Program-made: the position numbers and the translations under genes
Source: Rhizobium sp. J15
Lineage (GTDB): Bacteria; Pseudomonadota; Alphaproteobacteria; Rhizobiales; Rhizobiaceae
Direction of reading: 5' to 3'
Length of the DNA stretch: 47,482 nucleotides
NCBI RefSeq assembly: GCF_002531825.1
Contig: NZ_NWSX01000045.1
Location: 1-47,482, forward strand
The notes under the pieces: generated by a model
What the model was told of the DNA's origin: nothing
The model's database searches: none
What the model saw: only the letters and a program-made list of their open reading frames with translations
Shown: in pieces, positions 25,032-32,646 of the stretch
Layout: each line of letters starts with the position of its first letter
How positions within the stretch are numbered: position 1 is the stretch's first letter

Positions 25032-25070
25032 AATTCGCGGCCTGGATAGCCGCGAATTTTGCCGTTTTTC
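25032..25070 (+). terminator. Terminator of the argJ-GNAT-mutT operon
   Basis: A perfect 10-bp stem AATTCGCGGC (25032-25041) and GCCGCGAATT (25049-25058) with a seven-base loop, followed by TTGCCGTTTTTC. It marks the end of the core operon; the accessory block begins after it. A second small inverted repeat, GGCACC/GGTGCC, lies at 25088-25104. Confidence 0.85.
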
Positions 25071-25143
25071 TCACTGGCCAGGCAGCTGGCACCTGACCGG
25101 TGCCGACCGCGCTGCCATGAAGCGTTGAGATTTGTCGATCGAA

Positions 25144-25752
25144 TTAGTAGCCGACGGTGAACCGCTGCCTGACGTGGGTCGGCGCTTCGATCTCGCCCAC
25201 GAGGGCAACCGCGAAATCCTCGAAGGAAATGCTGCTGCCGTTTTCGTTCGTCAGGAGTTCGTCTTTGCCGAGTCGAAAGGTGCCGGTCCGCTCGCCGGGC
25301 ACGAATGCGGCCGAAGGCGACAAGAAGGTCCAGTCGAGGTCGTTTTGAGCCTTGAGCTTATTCAGGTAGTCGACGCCGCCCTGCGCTTCAGACTTGTAGA
25401 TCGCCGGGAAATCGGGCGTGTTCACGAGGAGGACGCCCGGAGCGACTTCGAGACTGCCCGCTCCACCCACCACATAGTAACGACGCACGCCGGAGGTCTT
25501 CACCGCAGCAATCAGCTTGTCCGGATCGCTGGCGGAGAAATGCACCGAGCTGATGACCGCGTCATGGCCTTTCAGGATCTCTGCCAGAGCTTCAGGCGCA
25601 GCGATATCGCCAGAGGCGGCGGTGACGTTCGGAAGAGATGCGACCTTGGACGGGTCTCGGGCAATCGCGGTAACGGTATGGCCGCGCACTGACAATTCGG
25701 CCAGGATGCGGGAGCCGGCCTGACCGGAAGCTCCGATAAGAGCAATTTTCAT
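25144..25752 (-). CDS. NmrA-like NAD(P)-binding protein (atypical SDR)
   Basis: 202 residues. The N-terminal Rossmann motif is GASGQAG (8-14). The sequence reads as the YwnB/NAD(P)H-binding atypical SDR group: TAIARDPSKV, the GDIAAPEAL strand, YYVVGGAGSLEV, and WTFLSPSAAFVPGERTG. No YxxxK dyad is present at the usual place, so it may be a redox sensor or a reductase with an altered site. It starts 28 bp after the DsbA-like gene with an excellent AAGGAG ribosome site. The operon is divergent from a LysR gene. Confidence 0.88.
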   Translation of the reverse strand: MKIALIGASGQAGSRILAELSVRGHTVTAIARDPSKVASLPNVTAASGDIAAPEALAEILKGHDAVISSVHFSASDPDKLIAAVKTSGVRRYYVVGGAGSLEVAPGVLLVNTPDFPAIYKSEAQGGVDYLNKLKAQNDLDWTFLSPSAAFVPGERTGTFRLGKDELLTNENGSSISFEDFAVALVGEIEAPTHVRQRFTVGY

Positions 25753-25780
25753 AGTGATACTCCTTGTTGGGATGGATGAT

Positions 25781-26449
25781 TCATGCGTCTGCGCGTAGCG
25801 CGTCGAGCGCTGCGGCGAGACCGGCCGGACCTTGATATAGGGTCTCGCCGCTGAGGATGTGGGCCTTGCCGTTGACGAGGGCGACGAGTTGCGGGACGCC
25901 GCGAATGCCGAGGATGTTCATCCGGCGTTGCGTATTTTCTATCCGCTCCAGCGTGCGCTCTCTGAGGTCGGTATCGCTCCGGAGCCTCTCGCCGAACGCC
26001 TCGGTAGTCAGCTCGATGCCATGCTCGGCGGCGACTTGAACGGCGACGGTCGCAACCTCCTGGATGCCGGACGTGTCGTGCCCGGCGACATAGCGGGCGA
26101 TTTGGATCGCATGCAGGAAACGAGGCTCCAGCCTCGGATCGTGTTCCCCGAGCGCGGTGAGCGCCAGCGTCGCCGGTCCCGAGTCGAAAATGCCGTTCGG
26201 CGCCAATAGGACGTTCTGGCGGTAGGCTTCGGAGAAGGGCTGCCCTGTCAGCGCCTGAATCCTCTGGTCGTTGCGCCAGGCATGCTCGGCGATTGATGAG
26301 ATCGGTCTGCCTCCGACGAATAGGCCGGAGGAAAGCATCTTGAGCTGGTGCGAAAAATTCTCGGCAAGACCGGCGAGCGCAGGGGCACTCGCGTAGCACC
26401 AGCCGCAGAAGGGGTCGAAATAATACTCAAGCTCGACGTCGGTGTTCAT
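25781..26449 (-). CDS. DsbA-family thioredoxin-fold protein, cytoplasmic
   Basis: 222 residues from the ATG at 26449, which has a perfect GGAGG ribosome site; a reading from 26518 would run back through the intergenic region. The active site is CGWC (Cys15-Cys18) in YYFDPFCGWCYASAPAL. The long helical insertion and the IRGVPQLV cis-proline loop fit the DsbA/FrnE/HCCA-isomerase family. There is no signal peptide, so it should act in the cytoplasm as a disulfide oxidoreductase or in detoxification. It forms an operon with the NmrA-like gene and is divergent from a LysR regulator. Confidence 0.9.
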   Translation of the reverse strand: MNTDVELEYYFDPFCGWCYASAPALAGLAENFSHQLKMLSSGLFVGGRPISSIAEHAWRNDQRIQALTGQPFSEAYRQNVLLAPNGIFDSGPATLALTALGEHDPRLEPRFLHAIQIARYVAGHDTSGIQEVATVAVQVAAEHGIELTTEAFGERLRSDTDLRERTLERIENTQRRMNILGIRGVPQLVALVNGKAHILSGETLYQGPAGLAAALDALRADA

Positions 26450-26476
26450 GTGACCTCCATTTGTTGAAGCGAAAGT

Positions 26477-26534
26477 AATGTTGCGAAGATCGGAGATAAA
26501 GGCCAATGTGAGCCACAAAATGTTGCATAGATCG
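26477..26534. promoter_or_regulatory. Direct repeat in the LysR/DsbA-like divergent promoter
   Basis: AATGTTGCGAAGATCG (26477-26492) is repeated as AATGTTGCATAGATCG (26519-26534), 14 of 16 identical, 42 bp apart (about four helical turns). The 95-bp region lies between the starts of the DsbA-like and LysR genes. The repeats are candidate binding sites for the LysR protein, although they are direct and not the usual inverted T-N11-A form. Confidence 0.5.
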
Positions 26535-26543
26535 AGCGAATAG

Positions 26544-27425
26544 ATGGACCGGGTAATCGCAGCGCAAGTGCTCCTGAAGACGGTTGAACGGGGCAGCGCC
26601 TCCGCCGCAGCTCAAGAGCTGGGCATGTCCAGGGCGATGGCGTCGCGTTACATCGCCTCCATGGAAGATTGGTCCGGCACGCGGCTGCTGCACCGAACGA
26701 CGCGGCAGCTCAGCTTGACCTCTGCCGGAGAACGCGTTCTTGAATTGTGCAGGGAAATCGTGCGCGTCGCCGACGCCGTGACGGAAGTCGCAAGCCATGC
26801 CGACACGCCTCATGGTCTGCTCCGGGTGACAGCCCCAAGCATCCTGGCGGAGGCACAGCTCATCCCGCTCTTTGCAAAGTTTGCGGATCTCTATCCGCGT
26901 ATCAAGATCGATCTTCAGATTTCGGACCGCACGGTCGACCTCGTGCAAGACCGCATCGACGTGGCGATCCGGATTGCCAATCACCTCGACCCGTCATTGA
27001 TCGCAAGACGACTGGGACAATGTCCGTCGCGGCTCTACGCTTCGCCACGCTATCTCAGGGAATACGGAGCTCCGGCCAGACCGGATGATCTGAGCGCCCA
27101 CAAGTGTCTCACCTATACGCACCTTGGAGGAACAGAATGGACCCTGAAAAATCATGAGGCGCAGCTTGTCGTGCCAGTGCTCGGAGGCTTCCAAACCAAC
27201 GACGCTGTTGCCCTGAAGCGCGCAGCGCTTTCCGATCTCGGCATCGCAATGCTGCCGCGGTTTGCCGCCGACCCGGAGGTGCAGGCGAACAAGCTCGCAG
27301 TTGTCTTGCCTGATTGGGAGCCAAACACGCTCGGCATCCATGCGCTATACGTTTCCCGAAAGCATCTTCCGATGGCTGCTCGTGCACTGATTGATTTCCT
27401 GGCCACGCGGCTACGGGACAAGTAG
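26544..27425 (+). CDS. LysR family transcriptional regulator
   Basis: 293 residues. The N-terminal winged HTH is at about 4-62 (LLKTVERGSASAAAQELGMSRAMASRYIASMEDWSGTRLLHRTTR). The substrate-binding domain follows from residue 90, with LLRVTAPSILAEAQLIPLF and VDVAIRI-like segment DRIDVAIRIANHLD. It belongs to the large CrgA/DsdC-like group with a GG/PHGLLRV linker. It is divergent from the DsbA-like/NmrA-like operon, which is its likely target. The ATG at 26544 has only a purine run (GAGCGAATAG) as ribosome site. Confidence 0.92.
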   Translation: MDRVIAAQVLLKTVERGSASAAAQELGMSRAMASRYIASMEDWSGTRLLHRTTRQLSLTSAGERVLELCREIVRVADAVTEVASHADTPHGLLRVTAPSILAEAQLIPLFAKFADLYPRIKIDLQISDRTVDLVQDRIDVAIRIANHLDPSLIARRLGQCPSRLYASPRYLREYGAPARPDDLSAHKCLTYTHLGGTEWTLKNHEAQLVVPVLGGFQTNDAVALKRAALSDLGIAMLPRFAADPEVQANKLAVVLPDWEPNTLGIHALYVSRKHLPMAARALIDFLATRLRDK

Positions 27426-27496
27426 CGCGAATTTGTGCCTGAGAAATTCAAGGTGCCGGCGCCCGACGCTATGAGCCTCGGGCGCACAAATCTCCG

Positions 27497-28528
27497 TTAC
27501 GCCGGTTCGGCAGGCGTTTCTGCGTTATCGAGGAGCGGGATAGGGGTGAAGCGCGTGGCCGGTGAGACATTGACTTCGGTCATTACGCGGCGCCTTTCGC
27601 GGTTTACCACGAGGCGCACTGCATCCGCTCGGGAATAGTGCCCGGAAGGATCGGCGGCGGCCTTCGCGATGGCGATCATCGCCGGATCGAGATCGGCATA
27701 GAGAATACCCTCCTCGTCATCCCGCAGTGGATCGCACAGCGCCCTTCCGTCCGGACCATAGATCATTGAGTAACCGCCGCCCGGTTTGGACGTGCGCGGA
27801 TTGAGCAGATAAGCCTTTCGTTCCGTATCGGCCAAGACGTCGAACATTTCTTGGCTGATGACCGCGCATGAGGCGAGCACATAGGCGCTGCCTTCCACGG
27901 CGTAGAGCTGCGTGGCCGCGGAATTCACTTCCGGCCCCAGCGCATAGGCGACATCGCGGTACAGGCAGAAGCTCGGCCAGGCGGCGACATGCACTTCTTC
28001 ATGCTGCGCATACATGGCCATTTTGACGAGCGGCTGGATATGTTCCCAGCAATTCAGCGCGCCGAGGCGTCCGAACGCGGCATCGACAACCGCGAGATCG
28101 GAGCCATCGCCTTCGCCAAATACAGTGCGCTCGACGTGAGTGGGCTTGAGCTTGCGGCGAACGAGCAGAAGATCCCCGTCTTCGCCGATGATTGCCTGAG
28201 ACATGTAACGGCTTCCGCCGTCTCGCTCGGAAAAGCCCATGACTACGGTGATCTCGTGCTTGCGAGCGATCTTCTGCAGCCTGCGCATCTGCGGCGAATC
28301 AACCGCCATGCTGTTCTCGTGATAACGAGGTATGAATGGCATGGCCTCGATCGGAGCGCCGAGCCAGACGAACAAAGGATAACCCGGCAGCCAGGTTTCC
28401 GAGAATGCGATCAGCTTGGCGCCATTGGCTGCTGCCTCGGCAATCAGCCTTTCCGCCTTGTCGATTGAAGCTTCGATATCGAGAAATATCGGTGCGGCCT
28501 GCACCACCGCTGCTTTGATGGGTTTCAT
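27497..28528 (-). CDS. Nitrilase (carbon-nitrogen hydrolase, branch 1)
   Basis: 343 residues. It hydrolyses nitriles to the carboxylic acid and ammonia. The catalytic triad is complete: Glu44 (FSETWLPGYP), Lys128 in RRKLKPTHVER, and the nucleophile Cys160 in GALNCWEHIQP. The LNCWEH and KPTHVER forms mark true nitrilases, not amidases or cyanide dihydratases with other motifs. Aliphatic or aryl-acetonitriles are possible substrates. The ATG has a GGAGG ribosome site 7 bases upstream. It is divergent from an AraC regulator, the arrangement known for NitR-controlled nitrilases in Rhodococcus. Confidence 0.95.
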   Translation of the reverse strand: MKPIKAAVVQAAPIFLDIEASIDKAERLIAEAAANGAKLIAFSETWLPGYPLFVWLGAPIEAMPFIPRYHENSMAVDSPQMRRLQKIARKHEITVVMGFSERDGGSRYMSQAIIGEDGDLLLVRRKLKPTHVERTVFGEGDGSDLAVVDAAFGRLGALNCWEHIQPLVKMAMYAQHEEVHVAAWPSFCLYRDVAYALGPEVNSAATQLYAVEGSAYVLASCAVISQEMFDVLADTERKAYLLNPRTSKPGGGYSMIYGPDGRALCDPLRDDEEGILYADLDPAMIAIAKAAADPSGHYSRADAVRLVVNRERRRVMTEVNVSPATRFTPIPLLDNAETPAEPA

Positions 28529-28818
28529 GTCATACCTCCACAGTGCTCAGTCAATCCGTCAACGCCGCGAGCCGACCCGTTCAGCCGGTTCTTGGCCACA
28601 AGCTTTCAGGGACATCTAAGGCTGGGAGCCGTCCTGTAAGGCATGATCTCCTAGCCCTATGCGCTGACAGCCAAATGTTCCCCGCTCCGACGCGCCTCTC
28701 TTCTTCTTCAGGAGGCTTTCAGGCGGACGCGGAGCTAGAATGGCCATGCGGCCGTTGCGCCGCTAGGACTGACGCGCCATAGTGTACAGACTGGGGCGAC
28801 AAAGTTTAGAGAACGACG

Positions 28819-29745
28819 GTGGGAACGGGATCCGCAGCAATCCTTGGGACGTGGCGCGACCAGCTCTGGTCGAACTACGTGCGACTGGAGAGCCGTTCGG
28901 ACTCATCGGAATTTTACGGTTCGGTGGCACAGATCGTTCCCGGATCGCCACGCTTCACGCTTGTACGTTCAACGGCGCAGCTCACAGAGCGGACACCGGC
29001 ACTGGTTCGAACCGACCGCAGCGAATATCTGCTTTTGTCTTTCATGCGCGTTGGACACTGGTATCTGGAGCAGGACGATCGCAGGACCGAACTCCTTCCC
29101 GGCCAGTTTGCGATTTATGATTCAACCCGCCCATATCGCCTTCACGCCGATGGCCCGTTCGAACAAATGGTCTTCCGCATGCCGCGCGCGCTGATGGAAT
29201 GCAGGATGCCGCGGTTATCCCACATGACGGCTCGGGCGTATGATTCAGGCAGCGGGCCTGGTGCGCTCGTGGCCGGCTTTGTAAACTTGCTGGCCGGACA
29301 CGCTCAGTCTCTTTCGCCCGATGCCGTGGAGAGCTTTGAGATAGCGGGCGCCGATTTGATCGCAACCGCATTGGCCTTGCTTGGCGAGGGCAGCGGCGCC
29401 CGGTCTGCGTCTCTATTCGAGCGCATCGTCGCCAAGCTCTCCAATCAGGTGTTGGATGACGGCTTCGATTTCGCGGTGTACGCGCGGCAGCAGGGCATGT
29501 CGCTCAGAAGCCTGCAGCGCTTGTTCCATGAGAATGGAACGACGCCGCGCGCTTGGCTGCTGCAGAGGCGCCTCGACAACATAGCCTCGCAGCTTCGTTC
29601 TCCGGCCTTTGCTCAGCGATCGATCACTGAAATCGCGCTCAGCTCGGGCTTTAATGATCTCACCTATTTCAACCGTATGTTCCGTGCCAGATTTTCGGCC
29701 ACGCCGAGCCAATGGCGACGCAGCACCGGACGCGACAAATCATAA
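28819..29745 (+). CDS. AraC/XylS family transcriptional regulator (NitR-like)
   Basis: 308 residues from a GTG at 28819 (AGAGAA upstream, weak). The N-terminal part (about 20-190) reads as the AraC-binding-like domain found in feaR/nitR-type regulators: RSEYLLLSFMRVGHWYLEQDDR, LLPGQFAIYDSTRPYRL, FEQMVFRMPRALME. The C-terminal double HTH is at about 205-302, with YARQQGMSLRSLQRLFHENG and ITEIALSSGFNDLTYFNRMFRARFSATPSQWRR. It is divergent from the nitrilase gene; induction of the nitrilase by a nitrile is the likely role. The 290-bp intergenic region holds no gene that I can see. Confidence 0.92.
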   Translation: MGTGSAAILGTWRDQLWSNYVRLESRSDSSEFYGSVAQIVPGSPRFTLVRSTAQLTERTPALVRTDRSEYLLLSFMRVGHWYLEQDDRRTELLPGQFAIYDSTRPYRLHADGPFEQMVFRMPRALMECRMPRLSHMTARAYDSGSGPGALVAGFVNLLAGHAQSLSPDAVESFEIAGADLIATALALLGEGSGARSASLFERIVAKLSNQVLDDGFDFAVYARQQGMSLRSLQRLFHENGTTPRAWLLQRRLDNIASQLRSPAFAQRSITEIALSSGFNDLTYFNRMFRARFSATPSQWRRSTGRDKS

Positions 29746-29981
29746 GCCGTCCTTTGTTCGGACTGTCTCTTTTGAGAACTGCTCGCGCTATGGATTTATT
29801 CTTGCGCATGTCGTTTTTTCAGAAACGCGGCGCACTTCCCGAGAATATGTATTAGCATTAGCTGATTATTATTGTGCCACGCCGTTTTCGGCTGTGGATA
29901 TTAATGGATCGTTTAACACCTTCTGCCAAAGATCGGCCTCAATCAAGCATCTGGCGTGCGTGTATTAAAAGGCTTGACGTC

Positions 29982-30299
29982 ATGGACGATGATTTCTGGA
30001 AAGCTGTCCGGGAAAAGGAACGGGCTTCGTCTGCCTCGCGCAGGACGGGTGCGCTCAATATCGCCCTTCTTTTCGGTACCGCCGTGGTCGCGCTGACGCT
30101 CATCCTGACGCCGATGCTTGCCGATTCCTCGAAGAAAAGCGTCTTTGCCAGCGCGCCGGTGGATTTCGACACGATCACCACTGGATCGATCCCGAAGAAC
30201 GAAAGCGGCAAGCGCTACACGATCCGCCGCAGCGTCCTGCAGGAGACACCCGGCTCGGTCTGTGTCGTCCAGGGATACGGCGTCGGCGCCGGTTGCTGA
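29982..30299 (+). CDS. Small single-helix membrane protein of unknown function, next to the Flp pilin
   Basis: 105 residues. The N-terminus is cytoplasmic and charged (DDDFWKAVREKERASS), one membrane helix follows (about 24-44, LNIALLFGTAVVALTLILTPML), and the rest is periplasmic, with DFDTITTGSIPKN and a C-terminal CVVQGYGVGAGC with two cysteines. No family is recognised. AAGG lies 9 bases before the ATG. It is followed after 66 bp by an Flp pilin gene. Upstream 29745-29981 is AT-rich and contains TTAA-N8-TTAAC at 29899-29915, one base off the CtrA consensus spacing. Confidence 0.75.
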   Translation: MDDDFWKAVREKERASSASRRTGALNIALLFGTAVVALTLILTPMLADSSKKSVFASAPVDFDTITTGSIPKNESGKRYTIRRSVLQETPGSVCVVQGYGVGAGC

Positions 30300-30365
30300 A
30301 AAGGCCGGCCATCGTCCGGTGGCCGTGGAATGGATTGCAGTCGGTTCGCGCAGAGGGTTGGGGCA

Positions 30366-30533
30366 ATGCGCCTTTTGAAAGCATATCTTACAGATCAGAG
30401 AGGCGCGACGGCGGTTGAATACGGCCTGATCGCCGCCATCATCTCCACTGCGCTCATCGCCGGTTTCGGCGTCTTTACCGGCAGCCTACAGAACGTCTTC
30501 AACGTGATCACCGACGCTCTGCCGATGAATTGA
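30366..30533 (+). CDS. Flp/Fap type IVb pilin
   Basis: 55 residues, the usual size for Flp pilins of tight-adherence systems. The leader MRLLKAYLTDQRG is cleaved by prepilin peptidase after Gly13; the mature protein starts ATAVEYGLIAAIIST with Glu5 and Tyr6 of the mature chain conserved, then a hydrophobic helix (AALIAGFG) and a short tail. GAGGG lies upstream of the ATG. No cpa/tad export genes are in the window, so it is either a distant copy served by a Tad system elsewhere or a solitary pilin. The partner gene is the one-helix protein just upstream. Confidence 0.9.
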   Translation: MRLLKAYLTDQRGATAVEYGLIAAIISTALIAGFGVFTGSLQNVFNVITDALPMN

Positions 30534-30545
30534 AAAGGCGGCGAG

Positions 30546-30594
30546 CCAATTGAAGAATTGGAGCACGATATTGTCGCAAAACCGGTCACGGTTT
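30546..30594. repeat. Palindromic intergenic element after the pilin gene
   Basis: CCAATT-gaag-AATTGG (30546-30561) is followed by GCAAAACCGG and the inverted arms AAACCG/CGGTTT (30579-30584 and 30589-30594). The GCAAAACCG core is shared, inverted, with the repeat at 6457-6500. It may also act as a transcript end for the pilin gene. It is RIME-like from memory. Confidence 0.5.
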
Positions 30595-30607
30595 GGGGCG
30601 TAGTGCC

Positions 30608-31492
30608 CTATTGCTTCAGCTTATGCTCGTCCACCTTCAGCGCATCGGCAAGGCGTGCCTTGGCAGAACCAGGCTGGAGCGGCTTCTGCTGGCTCTCGTG
30701 CGGAGCCCATCCCGAGACATAGATGATCGAGAACGTGGCGCGGATGCGCCCGTCGGGATCGGAATAGCGCTCGGCGTAGATTTCCGCTGCGCGCAGGAAG
30801 AAGGCGCGCGTCAGCGGCCCGCGGCCGCGGGCGGCGAGCGGATTGCTCATGCCCATGGCTCTGAGATCCCGCATCAGCGGAAAGAGCGAGTCATATCGTA
30901 CCGTATAGTTCTCCGCGTCGATTACCGGCAGGGTGAAGCCGGCGCGTTGCATGAGGCTGCCGACATCACGCACATCGGCGAAGGGGATGACGCGCGGGCT
31001 TGCGCCGCCTGTCATCTCGACTTCGGCGGCCAGCAGCACCTCGCGCAGCTCCTGCAGCGTGCCGGCGCCGGGGATCGCGGCCAGGAACAGGCCGTCCGGC
31101 TTCAAGGCGCGCCGGATCTGGATGAAAACGCCCGGCGTATCATTGGTCAGATGCAAGCTGAGCGGCGCGAGCACGAGATTGGCCGATTGCGGCTCGATCG
31201 GCACGTCTTCGAGCGGCGCCTCGATCAAGATCTCACCCGGGCCCGCATAGGCCTTCTCGCTTTCGATCCGGATCATCCTGCCGATCTTGCCAGTCGCCAT
31301 TGCGGCGCGGGCAGCGGCTCCAGTCGCGCCATGCAGTTCGACGGCGGTCTCGAATGTCCGCTCGACGACCGCTAGCCTTTCGGCCATTTCCTCGGCGGCG
31401 ATATCGAGCAGGAAGGCGGCTTTCGGGTCGTTGTTGACAAGCGCGCGGTGGCGATGTGCGGCGATCAGGGCCCTGTCGAAGATCGTTTCCAT
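30608..31492 (-). CDS. SAM-dependent methyltransferase, NDUFAF5/BioC-like
   Basis: 294 residues from the ATG at 31492 (AAGGA upstream). It reads as the alphaproteobacterial homologue of NDUFAF5: N-terminal METIFDRALIAAHRHRALV, the VERTFETAVELHGATG binding region, NLVLAPLSLHLTNDTPG, and LKPDGLFLAAIPGAGTL. In mitochondria NDUFAF5 hydroxylates an arginine of the complex I subunit NDUFS7; a complex I assembly role here is inferred from homology and is not certain. The classical GxGxG loop is weak. It is divergent from comF, a conserved neighbourhood in Rhizobiales. Confidence 0.82.
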   Translation of the reverse strand: METIFDRALIAAHRHRALVNNDPKAAFLLDIAAEEMAERLAVVERTFETAVELHGATGAAARAAMATGKIGRMIRIESEKAYAGPGEILIEAPLEDVPIEPQSANLVLAPLSLHLTNDTPGVFIQIRRALKPDGLFLAAIPGAGTLQELREVLLAAEVEMTGGASPRVIPFADVRDVGSLMQRAGFTLPVIDAENYTVRYDSLFPLMRDLRAMGMSNPLAARGRGPLTRAFFLRAAEIYAERYSDPDGRIRATFSIIYVSGWAPHESQQKPLQPGSAKARLADALKVDEHKLKQ

Positions 31493-31569
31493 GCCGATGT
31501 CCTTAGTCCTGCGGGGTCTACGCGGCAAGGCGATTTTCCTTTGGAAGAGAACAGGCTAGTCTCGGTCGT

Positions 31570-32346
31570 ATGAAGCCTGTTAACTTCGAACAATCGGCAG
31601 AGTTGCTGCGGGCCTGCCTCCTGCGGCCGTTTTCGGCGCTGGCCGATTTTCTCTATCCGCCTGCCTGTTCCGTCTGCGGCATCTCGACCGGGGATCATCG
31701 CGGGCTCTGTGCGAAATGCTGGTCCGGCATCCGCTTCATCGAGCGGCCCTATTGCGAGGTGCTCGGCATTCCCTTCTCGCACGATCTCGGCGCCGGCATT
31801 CTGAGCGCCGAGGCGATCGCCAATCCGCCGCCCTTCGACCGGCTGCGGTCGGCGGCAACCCACGACCATGCGGTGCGCGACCTCGTTCATGGGCTCAAAT
31901 ATCGCGATCGCACCGATCTGGCGCCGATGATGGCCGCCTGGATGCTGCGCGCCTCCGACGGCACGGTCGAAAGCTGCGATGCGCTGATCCCGGTGCCGCT
32001 GCACCGCACCCGGATGCTGTCGCGCAAGTTCAACCAGGCAGCCGAGCTTGCCCGCCATATGGCGAAGCTCTCGGGCAAGCCGCTGCTTGCGGCGACGCTG
32101 ATCCGCGTCAAGCGCACGAGCCAGCAGGTCGGCCTCGGCGCAAAGGCGCGCGAAGACAATGTCAGAGGCGCTTTCGCGATCGCCAAGGGTTGCGAAAATG
32201 ACGTCTTCGGCAAGCGTATCGTGCTCGTCGACGACGTCTATACCACGGGAGCGACGGTCGCCGCTGCAAGCCGGACGCTGCGCAAGGCGGGCGCGGCCGA
32301 GATCACGGTTTTGACCTTTGCAAGGGCTCTTTCCGAGCCTATATGA
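31570..32346 (+). CDS. comF: ComF family phosphoribosyltransferase-like protein
   Basis: 258 residues. It has an N-terminal zinc ribbon (Cys33, Cys36, Cys47, Cys50 in CSVCG...CAKC) and a C-terminal type I phosphoribosyltransferase fold with the PRPP loop VLVDDVYTTGAT (218-229). ComF was named for DNA uptake in competent bacteria; in non-competent ones its role is unclear. It starts the operon comF-grxC-nit-DUF1178-DUF3291. A 5-7 bp spaced promoter cannot be placed with confidence in the 77 bp shared with the divergent methyltransferase gene. Confidence 0.9.
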   Translation: MKPVNFEQSAELLRACLLRPFSALADFLYPPACSVCGISTGDHRGLCAKCWSGIRFIERPYCEVLGIPFSHDLGAGILSAEAIANPPPFDRLRSAATHDHAVRDLVHGLKYRDRTDLAPMMAAWMLRASDGTVESCDALIPVPLHRTRMLSRKFNQAAELARHMAKLSGKPLLAATLIRVKRTSQQVGLGAKAREDNVRGAFAIAKGCENDVFGKRIVLVDDVYTTGATVAAASRTLRKAGAAEITVLTFARALSEPI

Positions 32347-32378
32347 CAGAAAATACCCGGCATCCGTCTGGAGATATC

Positions 32379-32636
32379 ATGGTACCCGTCACCATCTATA
32401 CACGGCAGTTCTGCGGCTACTGCTCCCGCGCCAAGTCGCTTCTAGAACAAAAGGGCGTCGACTATGTCGAGCACGATGCGACATATTCGCCGGACCTTCG
32501 CCAGGAGATGATCGGCAAGGCCAACGGGCGCACGACATTTCCGCAGATCTTCATCGGCGCCGAACATGTCGGCGGCTGCGACGACCTCTTCGCGCTCGAT
32601 CGGGCCGGCAAGCTCGATCCGATGCTGGCGGTCTGA
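32379..32636 (+). CDS. grxC: Glutaredoxin 3 (dithiol)
   Basis: 85 residues, the standard dithiol glutaredoxin length. The active site CGYC (Cys12-Cys15) sits in IYTRQFCGYCSRAK; the glutathione-binding parts are TTFPQIFIG (cis-proline) and GGCDDLFAL. It reduces protein and glutathione mixed disulfides in the cytoplasm. The ATG at 32379 has GGAG 6 bases upstream; an ATG at 32343, overlapping the comF stop as ATGA, would add 12 residues and is less likely. Confidence 0.95.
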   Translation: MVPVTIYTRQFCGYCSRAKSLLEQKGVDYVEHDATYSPDLRQEMIGKANGRTTFPQIFIGAEHVGGCDDLFALDRAGKLDPMLAV

Positions 32637-32646
32637 GGACGAACCG

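Noticed and set aside
25081..25104. TGGCAC followed by CGGTGC as a sigma-54 promoter
   Set aside because: The -12 element TTGC is missing; it is better described as the inverted repeat GGCACC/GGTGCC.
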